Part shown: positions 51,347 to 58,534 of the stretch, piece by piece
Position numbering within the stretch: the stretch's first letter is position 1
Layout of the letters: every line of letters begins with the position of its first letter
Assembly (NCBI RefSeq): GCF_026625605.1
Contig: NZ_CP113054.1
Location: 1,674,001 to 1,738,000, forward strand
Direction of reading: 5' to 3'
Origin: Luteolibacter sp. SL250
GTDB lineage: Bacteria; Verrucomicrobiota; Verrucomicrobiia; Verrucomicrobiales; Akkermansiaceae
Length of the DNA: 64,000 nt
Notes under the pieces: model-generated
Database searches by the model: none
Told to the model about the DNA's origin: nothing
What the model saw: the letters and a program-made list of their open reading frames with translations, nothing else
Translations under genes and position numbers: made by a program

Positions 51347-52129
51347 TCAGGCTTTCTTGGCAGCTGCCTTTTTCGCCGGTGCCTTCTTAGCGGGGGCCGC
51401 TTTTTTGGCTGGGGCTTTCTTGGCGGCGGCTTTTTTGGCCGGAGCTTTCTTGGCTACCTTTTTGGCGGCGGCTTTTTTGGCCGGAGCTTTCTTGGCGGGA
51501 GCCGCTTTCTTTGCGACGGTTTTCTTCGCAGCCTTCTTCACGGTTTTCTTGGCGCTTTTCGCTGCCACCTTTTTCGCCGCTTTCTTGGCTACCTTTTTGG
51601 CAGGAGCCTTTTTGGCGGGTGCTTTCTTAGCCGGTGCCTTTTTGGCAGGAGCCTTTTTGGCTGCGGCTTTTTTGGCCGGAGCTTTCTTGGCAACTTTCTT
51701 TACGGCTTTCTTCGCGGTTTTGGCCGCGGCCTTCTTCGCTGTTTTTTTTGCAGCCATGGCTTTGTGTCTTTGGAGTTCGCGTTCGATGTTGGTTTTCTCT
51801 TCCGGAGTTAACTGACCGGCGGAGAGGATAGCGAGGATCGCCTCATCGAGTCGTCCTCCAAAAGCGTTGAGGAAGTCGTGAGTCGCGCTGCGGACGATGA
51901 CTTCCTGGTTGTAGGTCGCGTCATAGACATGGGCGCGGCCTTCGGTGGTGATGCGCTTGACGAGCTTCTTGCGCTCGAGGCTCTGCATCACGGAGAGCAC
52001 GGTGGTGTAGGCGCGTTCCTTTCCATCCGGCAGCGCCGCATGCACCGAGGAGACGGTGGAGGGTCCATCGTGCCAGATGACTGAGAGCGCCTGGAGTTCG
52101 AGGTTGGATGGATGGGATGGCCTGGCCAT
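51347..52129 (-). CDS. BlaI/MecI/CopY-family repressor fused to a histone H1-like tail
   Basis: 260 residues. Residues 1-118 are a BlaI-type winged helix: ELQALSVIWHDGPSTVSSVH, AYTTVLSVMQSLERKKLVKR and the dimerisation helix GGRLDEAILAILSAGQLTPE. From 124 to the end the chain is nearly all Lys, Ala, Pro and Val in repeats such as AKKAPAKKA, like histone H1 or bacterial AlgP/HctB tails. There is no stop between the parts. Met125 could start a separate H1-like product. The tail should bind DNA non-specifically and the head one operator. No blaR or beta-lactamase gene is next to it. Confidence 0.9.
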   Translation of the reverse strand: MARPSHPSNLELQALSVIWHDGPSTVSSVHAALPDGKERAYTTVLSVMQSLERKKLVKRITTEGRAHVYDATYNQEVIVRSATHDFLNAFGGRLDEAILAILSAGQLTPEEKTNIERELQRHKAMAAKKTAKKAAAKTAKKAVKKVAKKAPAKKAAAKKAPAKKAPAKKAPAKKAPAKKVAKKAAKKVAAKSAKKTVKKAAKKTVAKKAAPAKKAPAKKAAAKKVAKKAPAKKAAAKKAPAKKAAPAKKAPAKKAAAKKA

Positions 52130-52146
52130 TTGGATTCACCTCAGTG

Positions 52147-52171
52147 GTTTCAACGATGAAACTAGTAGTTT
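52147..52171. promoter_or_regulatory. Overlapping dyads upstream of the BlaI/H1 gene; likely operator
   Basis: AAACTAGTAGTTT (52159-52171) is a perfect odd dyad and GTTTCAACGATGAAAC (52147-52162) a perfect 6-base inverted repeat, 18-42 bases upstream of the ATG. The ACTAnTAGT core fits BlaI-type operators, so autoregulation is likely. Confidence 0.6.
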
Positions 52172-52264
52172 GGTAAAACGTCAAGTTGAAACGTACGGAA
52201 TTTAAAGATTTGTGAAATATTTTTCATCATCCCGCAGGAACCGTTTATTACTATATGAATAGTA

Positions 52265-53239
52265 TCATTCATTGGTGTCATCACTGCGGGTGGAATCGAG
52301 CTGCGGACGGCTGATGGATGGATTGATGCGGTTGAGTCCGGCCCAGAGTTCCGCATCACCCGCGGAGCCGAAGGCGATGATGCCGCCGTCCTTTGATAGG
52401 AGCACGAAGGTAGGCAGTTTCTGGATGCCCATGCGCGGGCTGAGCGGATCACGCACGTCATCGATGAGCCATGTTCCCGCGGGCTTTCCTCCGATCATCG
52501 TGCGGGTGTCGGCCAGCGCGGATGGAGAGTGGTCCATGACGAGTGTGGCAACGGCGATGCCTTTTGGAGCGACTTCATCCACGATCCTGGCGAAGTCAGG
52601 GAGCAATGCCTCGCACTCCGCGCTGAGCGGTGACCAGAACTGGAGCAGGAGCGCTTTGCCTCCGCCCATGGCTTTCGAAAGCGATGTGGGATCTCCGTCG
52701 GTGACAGGGAGAAAGGTTTCGGAGAAGTCCACCTTCATTCCTGCCAGCCGTTCCTCCAGCCGGACGCGCTCGATGTGCGGGGCGAAGGCGCTTCCCTGTT
52801 TCGGACTGAGCCAGAAGGCTTCGGTGATGTGGGTTTTGAAAGCGGTCTTGTCTTTCTTCTCCAGCGCGTCCAGCGCGCTGACATACTCGATCACCGCCAG
52901 CCATTCGTCACGCGTCGCGAAGATCTCGGAATCTCCCAGCCGGAAGCTGTCCTTCCGTCCGGTGAACTGCGGGAGTAATGCGGCGATCTCCGCGTTCTCA
53001 TTGCGGTCCACGTGGAAGATGAAGCGTGCCTCCAACACGGCCTGATCCGTCACCCCGTGCTTTTTGGCTTCGATGATCGCCGCTTCCAGGGCTTCCGGAG
53101 AGGAACGTTCCCCCAGCAGATGCTCGATCGCCGCTTCCTTCTGTGAAACTTCCGGCGATCCTGGTCCGGCTTGCTTCGGCTCGGCGGCCGCCGCAAGCGC
53201 GGAAAGGATCAAAGGGAGGAACGAAAGGTGGGGGCGCAT
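52265..53239 (-). CDS. Secreted thioredoxin-fold (TlpA-like) protein lacking CXXC
   Basis: 324 residues with a signal peptide (about 1-19, SALAAAAEP). The first half is helical. The second half is an AhpC/TlpA-type fold: LLLQFWSPLSAECEALLPDF, GIAVATLVMDHS and LPTFVLLSKDGGIIAF with the cis-Pro. The active-site CGPC is replaced by SAEC, so one cysteine is left and normal disulfide exchange is unlikely. It may bind rather than reduce partners. No partner gene is obvious; a LysM lipoprotein lies upstream on the same strand. Confidence 0.78.
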   Translation of the reverse strand: MRPHLSFLPLILSALAAAAEPKQAGPGSPEVSQKEAAIEHLLGERSSPEALEAAIIEAKKHGVTDQAVLEARFIFHVDRNENAEIAALLPQFTGRKDSFRLGDSEIFATRDEWLAVIEYVSALDALEKKDKTAFKTHITEAFWLSPKQGSAFAPHIERVRLEERLAGMKVDFSETFLPVTDGDPTSLSKAMGGGKALLLQFWSPLSAECEALLPDFARIVDEVAPKGIAVATLVMDHSPSALADTRTMIGGKPAGTWLIDDVRDPLSPRMGIQKLPTFVLLSKDGGIIAFGSAGDAELWAGLNRINPSISRPQLDSTRSDDTNE

Positions 53240-53285
53240 GGAGTGGGGGTTGCCGGGGCCGCGTTGCTCCGCTGGAACTCGATGA

Positions 53286-53690
53286 TCAGTTGGCGGGGAT
53301 CTTGAGCGTCTTGCCGAGAACGACGATGTCGCTGGTCATGCCATTGGCGGCCTTGATGGATGCGATGGAGACTTTGTATTTCTTCGCGATGCCACCCAGC
53401 GTGTCGCCTTTGACAACGGTGTGTGTCGTGGCAACTCCTCCGCCCGCTGCAGGAGCGGACTCTGGCGCGGATGGTGCGTACGGAGTGGATGGCACCGGGA
53501 TGTTGGGAGTGGAAGCGGAGCCGGCGTCCTCATACGCCGCGGGCGTATCATAGGTCTGGTTGGAGGGCGCTGGAGCGTCATAACCGGCGTCCGCGGGAGC
53601 GTAGCTGGTGTCGTATTCGTCGTTCTTCGTCGCGCAGGAAGAGAGGGCGATGGCGATGGCCGATGGAATGATCAGCTTGATCGGGTTCAT
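53286..53690 (-). CDS. LysM-domain lipoprotein
   Basis: 134 residues. The signal peptide has lipobox ALSSCATK. After a Pro/Ala/Tyr/Asp-rich linker comes one LysM motif (about 88-133): HTVVKGDTLGGIAKKYKVS through LGKTLKIPAN. The LysM should bind peptidoglycan and the lipid hold it to a membrane. The gene precedes the thioredoxin-fold gene by 46 bases on the minus strand and may share its promoter. Confidence 0.9.
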   Translation of the reverse strand: MNPIKLIIPSAIAIALSSCATKNDEYDTSYAPADAGYDAPAPSNQTYDTPAAYEDAGSASTPNIPVPSTPYAPSAPESAPAAGGGVATTHTVVKGDTLGGIAKKYKVSIASIKAANGMTSDIVVLGKTLKIPAN

Positions 53691-53805
53691 TGGTATGAGT
53701 TGTTAGCGGATGGTTTGAATTTTGGAAAGAACGGAAGATGAAAATCTCACGTTGCTCCCATCACATGATGAAACGATGCGGGGCGCGGGGTTCATTCAAA
53801 ATGAT

Positions 53806-54609
53806 TCACGCGCGGAAGCGGAAGAAGGATGACGCGACATCGTTGGTGTGTGAGGCCAGCGTGTCGATGTCTTCTCCACGGAGTGATGCGATGAACGACG
53901 CGGTGTGGAAGACGAAGGCAGGCTCGTTGCGCTTTCCGCGATGGGGCTCGGGAGCGAGGTAAGGTGCATCCGTCTCCAGCATGAAAGTGCCGGCAGCGCA
54001 TGAGAGGATGGTGTCCCGCACCTCGCGCGCGCTCTTGAACGTGGCAACGCCGCCGAAGGAAACGATACCGCCGAGATCGAAGACGCGGTGTGCGTTGGCG
54101 GCGGTGCTGATGAAGCAGTGGAAGACCGCGCGGACATCCCGGTGGTACTCCGCGTAGATGGACAGCGCGTCATCGAGCGATGCCTGGCCATTCTGGTCAC
54201 GGGTGTGGATCACGACATTGAGACCGGCTTCCGCGGCGAGGCGGAAATGCTGGTGTAGAAACTTCCGCTGGCGGGAGCGGAACGCTTCTTCCTCCCAGCC
54301 ATCCGGCGCGGGATGGTAGTAGTCCAGCCCGGTCTCGCCGATGGCGCAGACGCGCGGGTCCGCCACGTAGGCGGCCAGTTGGTTCACCGCATCATCCGGA
54401 GCATTGTGGACGTCGCATGGATGGATGCCGATGCAGGCGTGGACGGATGGGTCGTTCGCGATGGAAAGGTTCGGCTCCACGTCATCCAAGCAGGTGGCCA
54501 GGGTGACGAGGCGGTTCACGCCGGCATCGTGCGCGTGCTGGATGAGGTCGGGCGCTTCATCGGTGGTGAAGCGGTGGGAGGCGAGGTGGCAGTGGGAATC
54601 CGTCAGCAT
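53806..54609 (-). CDS. tatD: TatD family metal-dependent hydrolase
   Basis: 267 residues, normal size. Metal ligands are in DSHCHLASHRF, IGETGLDYYHP, VIHTRDQNGQ, AVFHCFIST and METDAPYLAPEPHRG. TatD-type enzymes are 3'-5' DNA exonucleases or D-aminoacyl-tRNA-type hydrolases in the cytoplasm. It starts 3 bases after trpF ends. Confidence 0.93.
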   Translation of the reverse strand: MLTDSHCHLASHRFTTDEAPDLIQHAHDAGVNRLVTLATCLDDVEPNLSIANDPSVHACIGIHPCDVHNAPDDAVNQLAAYVADPRVCAIGETGLDYYHPAPDGWEEEAFRSRQRKFLHQHFRLAAEAGLNVVIHTRDQNGQASLDDALSIYAEYHRDVRAVFHCFISTAANAHRVFDLGGIVSFGGVATFKSAREVRDTILSCAAGTFMLETDAPYLAPEPHRGKRNEPAFVFHTASFIASLRGEDIDTLASHTNDVASSFFRFRA

Positions 54610-54612
54610 GGA

Positions 54613-55266
54613 TCAGTCTTGGAGCGCGGAGAGGAGTTGGGCGACTTTGTCGAAGTCCTTCACGCCGGGGGAGATCTCCGCGCCGGATGCGACATCGAGC
54701 GCGGCTGGCGCCACGGTGTCCGCGGCGAGAGCCGCATTTCCGGGGATGATGCCTCCGGCAAGGATGATGGGGAGTTCGGGGTGGTCTTTCTTGAATGAGT
54801 TCGCAACGTTCCAGTCGAAGACTTCACCCGTGCCGCCATAGACACCGGGTGCATGGGCATCCAGCAGGATGGCGGACGCGCCGAACTCCGCGGCGCGGGA
54901 CAGGTCGGAGAGTGTCTTCACTCCGATTGCCTTGATGAAAGGGATGCCAGCAGCCTGATAGGGCGCCGCATCCGCCGGTTTCTCATCGCCGTGAAGCTGC
55001 ACGACATCGATGATGCCTTCCTCGAAGAGGCGGATGGCAAGTTCGTCCGGTTGGTTCACGAAAACTCCCACGCGGAGGATTCTCCCCGCGAAGTCTCTGA
55101 GAAAAGATGCATCTTCCGGGGGGAGATGGCGTTTCGACTGGGGCCAGAAGTTCGCGCCCAGTGCAGGTACTCCCATGTCGACCAACCGCTGTGCGTCGGC
55201 ACGGGTTGTCACGCCGCAGATCTTCAGCGATACATGGTCGGAATCCAGGAAACGTTCGAGCGTCAC
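54613..55266 (-). CDS. trpF: Phosphoribosylanthranilate isomerase
   Basis: 217 residues from a GTG at 55266, chosen because the product then begins TLERFLDSDHVSLKICGVTT, like its relatives; the ATG at 55326 adds 20 residues of no clear homology. The catalytic Cys is in KICGVTT and Asp in PAALDVASGAEISPG; VGVFVNQPDE and VVQLHGDE are also present. It catalyses the Amadori step of tryptophan synthesis. The other trp genes are not in the window. Confidence 0.93.
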   Translation of the reverse strand: MTLERFLDSDHVSLKICGVTTRADAQRLVDMGVPALGANFWPQSKRHLPPEDASFLRDFAGRILRVGVFVNQPDELAIRLFEEGIIDVVQLHGDEKPADAAPYQAAGIPFIKAIGVKTLSDLSRAAEFGASAILLDAHAPGVYGGTGEVFDWNVANSFKKDHPELPIILAGGIIPGNAALAADTVAPAALDVASGAEISPGVKDFDKVAQLLSALQD

Positions 55267-55358
55267 GCGGGGGAAACTAGCGCGGAATCCGCCTTTGTGA
55301 ATGGGGAAGTTTCGGTGGACGGGCATCTGCCGGAAAGGGTAGAGAATGGAGTGTGTCC

Positions 55359-57353
55359 ATGAGGTTCATTGCGATATTCCTGATGTTGGTTGGCATCGTC
55401 CGCGCCGGTTCGTCTGATGTGGTGGTGTATGGGGGGACTCCGGCGGGGATCGCGGCGGGCGTCACGGCGGCGAGGGAAGGGGCATCGGTGGTCGTGATCG
55501 AGCCGACACCATGGATCGGTGGCATGGTGACCGGAGGATTGGCGCGGAGTGACATTGGCAAAAAGGAAACCATCGGCGGGTTTCCGAAGGAGTTTTTCAC
55601 AAAGGCGGCCGAAGGCCTGGATGCGAAGTGGATGTGGTATGCGGAGCCGCAGGCGAACATGAGGGCGTTCGAGGCGATGCTGGCGGAGGCGAAGGTGCAG
55701 GTGGTGAAAGGCCAGACGTTGAAGTCCGTGCGGAAAGAAGGGGGAGTGATCAAATCGCTCACCACTGCTGATGGGACGGAGTATTCCGCGCTGCAGTTCA
55801 TCGATGCGTCTTATGAGGGTGATCTGATGGCGATGTCCGGCGTGGGCTACCGCGTGGGGCGTGAGAGCAGGGCGGAGTATGACGAGCCGCTGGCGGGATA
55901 CCACCCGATGCCGGTGAGGCCGCGGCCGAACGAAGTCATGGCCAGCGGGAAGATCGGGCCGAGCTATATCCACGGTACGCCCGCGAAGATTTCCGCGCTG
56001 GATGCGGATGGAAAGCCGGTCTTCGGAGTCAGGAAGATCCGTGCGGAGCCGGGCAGTGCCGATGGCCTGACCCAAGCCTACAATTTCCGCGTGTTGGTGA
56101 CGAAGCGGGAGGATATCCGGATTCCTTTCCCGAAGCCCGCCACCTACCAACCGGAGCGGTATGAACTGCTGCTGCGGTTGATCCATGCTTTCCCTAAGGT
56201 GGCGTTCAACAGGCTGTTCCACCTGGGTGAAATCGCGAACGGAAAGTATGACCTGAACGCGCAGGGACTTTTCTCCACCGACTATCCGGGTGGGAACACC
56301 GGCTATCCGGACGGGGACTGGGAGGAAAGGAACAAGATCCGGCAGGACCACATCGACTACATCCAGGGCATGCTGTGGTTCCTGGGGAATGATGAACGCG
56401 TGCCTGAGGAACTCAGAGAGGAAACGAACGCGTGGGGCCTGTGCCGTGACGAGTTCACGGACCATGCGAACTGGCCGTACGCACTTTATATAAGGGAAGG
56501 CCGCCGGATGAAGGGGGCGTATGTCATGGTGCAGGCGGATTGCCAGCGCGCGGTGAGGAAGCCGGACAGCGTGGGCATGGGGTCGTTCGTGATCGACTGC
56601 CACATCGTGCAACGGATCGTGGCGGAGGATGGCACCGTGGCGGATGAGGGATCATTCCCGGATGCCCCGTCCCAGCCCTACCAGATCCCCTACCGGAGCC
56701 TGACGCCGAAGGAGGACGAATGCGTGAACCTCCTGGTGCCGGTGTGTTTCTCCGCGTCCCACATCGCATATTGCTCCATGCGGATGGAGCCGGTGTACAT
56801 GGCGATGGGCCAGGCATCCGGTCTTGCGGCGGTGCGGGCGGCGCGGGGGAAGGTGCCCGTGCAGAAGATCGATGTGGCCGCGCTCCGTGCCCGGCTGAAG
56901 GACCAGGGAGCGGTGCTGGAACTGGACGTTCCCGGTGCCATCATGGTGGAGGATCTGCCGGGCGTGGTGATGGATGACGCGGAGGCGGAGTTTGTGGGGG
57001 ACTGGACGCACAGCGGCTACGGGGCGCCTGTGAATCTCAGCAGCAGCCATGACGGTGGCTTGGGGAAAGGGGAAAAGAGCGCGACTTTCCGCCTGACGGT
57101 GCCGAAGGCCGGCAACCATGAGCTGAGATTCTACTACAGCGCCGCCTCCAACCGCGCGTCCAACGCGAAGGTCACCATCCTGCGCGGCGACCGCAGCTCC
57201 ACCATGGAGGTGGACCAGCGGAAGCTGGCGGCCTTCTCCTCGCTGGGGACCTCAAAGTTTGCGGCGGGTGAGGAAGTGGTGGTGAAGGTCGGCAACGCGG
57301 ACGCGGACGGCATCGTGTCCGTGGATGCGGTCCAGTTGCTGCCGGTGAAGTGA
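55359..57353 (+). CDS. Secreted FAD-dependent oxidoreductase with C-terminal beta domain
   Basis: 664 residues from ATG 55359 (a GTG 6 bases earlier is also possible). Signal peptide about 1-16. The FAD site is VVVYGGTPAGIAAGV with PTPWIGGMVTGGLARSD, and the middle has FIDASYEGDLMAMSGVGYRV. The final FAD loop is MEPVYMAMGQASGLAAVRAA. The last about 130 residues form a beta-sandwich (FRLTVPKAGNHELRFYYSA) like golvesin/xanthan-lyase domains. Such FAD_oxidored proteins are common in Planctomycetes-Verrucomicrobia; substrate unknown. Confidence 0.88.
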   Translation: MRFIAIFLMLVGIVRAGSSDVVVYGGTPAGIAAGVTAAREGASVVVIEPTPWIGGMVTGGLARSDIGKKETIGGFPKEFFTKAAEGLDAKWMWYAEPQANMRAFEAMLAEAKVQVVKGQTLKSVRKEGGVIKSLTTADGTEYSALQFIDASYEGDLMAMSGVGYRVGRESRAEYDEPLAGYHPMPVRPRPNEVMASGKIGPSYIHGTPAKISALDADGKPVFGVRKIRAEPGSADGLTQAYNFRVLVTKREDIRIPFPKPATYQPERYELLLRLIHAFPKVAFNRLFHLGEIANGKYDLNAQGLFSTDYPGGNTGYPDGDWEERNKIRQDHIDYIQGMLWFLGNDERVPEELREETNAWGLCRDEFTDHANWPYALYIREGRRMKGAYVMVQADCQRAVRKPDSVGMGSFVIDCHIVQRIVAEDGTVADEGSFPDAPSQPYQIPYRSLTPKEDECVNLLVPVCFSASHIAYCSMRMEPVYMAMGQASGLAAVRAARGKVPVQKIDVAALRARLKDQGAVLELDVPGAIMVEDLPGVVMDDAEAEFVGDWTHSGYGAPVNLSSSHDGGLGKGEKSATFRLTVPKAGNHELRFYYSAASNRASNAKVTILRGDRSSTMEVDQRKLAAFSSLGTSKFAAGEEVVVKVGNADADGIVSVDAVQLLPVK

Positions 57354-57423
57354 TCATAGAAGTATCGGCAGCGACCGCATGCGATGAGGTCCCTGCCGTC
57401 CGTTCAGATCGGAAGCCAGCCAC

Positions 57424-58440
57424 TCACATTTTCACGATCTCCACCCGTCGGTTCTTCGCCCGGCCTTTGTCATCCGTGTTCGGGGCGAGCGGGGCCGCCA
57501 TGCCGACACCTACGGGGATCACACGGTCCGCTGGAATTTTGTATTCGCCGGTCAGCGCGGCGGTGACGGCGGTGGCGCGCTTCAGGGACAGCGTCTGGTT
57601 GTAGTTGAGGTCCCCTTGGTTGTCCGTGTGGCCGACGATGAGGTAGGTGCCCTTTCCCGCGCTGATGGCCTTGGCCATTTCCGCGAGGGATTCGGCGGAC
57701 TCAGGCTTGATGTCCGACTTGTCGGTGTCGAAGAAGACGCCGTAGATGGCGATCCGGCCTTCGGTGTCGATGGAACTGGTGATTTCCTCCGCTTTCACCG
57801 CGGTCATGCGGGTGTCCATGGCCTTCGTCTCCAGGATGTCCACGCGGGCGACGACGTTGCCTTTCTCCAGCTTGTGGCCCTCCACCAGCTTGTCGAAGCC
57901 GGTGTTCACGTCATCCAGCCTGAATGCATAGACGGAAACATAGATGGCGTTACCTTCCTTGCCCTTTCCCTTGAGGATTGAGTAGCGCTGTTCGTCCTTG
58001 TTGAACTCATGCAGGTACTGGAGCTGACCCGTCTTCTTGGCGATCGGGAAGGTCTGCTCCACGAAGCGGCCGTAGCCATCATCCAGCTTGTCATTCTCCG
58101 CGGTGAAGAGCGTCTCGTAGCCGGCGGGCTTCAGTTCCGCCTCATACTGTCGGACGGCCTCTAGTGTCGTGGAGTCAGCCGGGAGCTTGTAGTAGAGCGT
58201 GGTGAGCTGGCCTTCCGCCTTGTCGCGCTTGGTCTTCTTGAACGCCTGCTTGTCGTAGTCAAACTCCACCCGCTCCAGCGCGATGTTGAGTTCGTCGAAC
58301 TTCGACGCCTTGTGCCAGATGATCTCCGATCCGGTGATGCGCTTGAAATCCGGGTGGTCCTTGGACCCTGCGGCGTCCTTGGCGAGGGCCAGTGGAGATA
58401 TGAAGATCAACGCGATGGCGGCTAACAGTGATCGTTTCAT
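57424..58440 (-). CDS. OmpA family protein
   Basis: 338 residues from ATG 58440. Signal peptide about 1-20 (SPLALAK). The N-terminal part (about 30-210) is beta-rich, e.g. EIIWHKASKFDELNIALERV. The C-terminal OmpA domain has GVFFDTDKSDIKPESAESL, VGHTDNQGDLNYNQTLSLK and KNRRVEIVKM, with the Asp and Arg that bind diaminopimelate. It is expected to sit in the outer membrane or periplasm and bind peptidoglycan. Confidence 0.93.
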   Translation of the reverse strand: MKRSLLAAIALIFISPLALAKDAAGSKDHPDFKRITGSEIIWHKASKFDELNIALERVEFDYDKQAFKKTKRDKAEGQLTTLYYKLPADSTTLEAVRQYEAELKPAGYETLFTAENDKLDDGYGRFVEQTFPIAKKTGQLQYLHEFNKDEQRYSILKGKGKEGNAIYVSVYAFRLDDVNTGFDKLVEGHKLEKGNVVARVDILETKAMDTRMTAVKAEEITSSIDTEGRIAIYGVFFDTDKSDIKPESAESLAEMAKAISAGKGTYLIVGHTDNQGDLNYNQTLSLKRATAVTAALTGEYKIPADRVIPVGVGMAAPLAPNTDDKGRAKNRRVEIVKM

Positions 58441-58534
58441 GGCATGTCGTAGATAGGATGGGTCCACATAAATTTCAAGATCTCCGCGAAGGATTGATGT
58501 TGGAAGTTCGCGCGAACAGCGGTGAGGTGGGGGC

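Noticed and set aside
51347-51757. Separate histone H1-like gene starting at Met125
   Set aside because: The frame is continuous with the BlaI head and no stop separates them; kept only as a possible second start.
51129-51815. Apparent hydrophobic repeat protein (AFLAGAFLA) on the plus strand
   Set aside because: It is the antisense of the AKKAPAKKA repeats of the BlaI/H1 fusion; an artefact, not a membrane protein.
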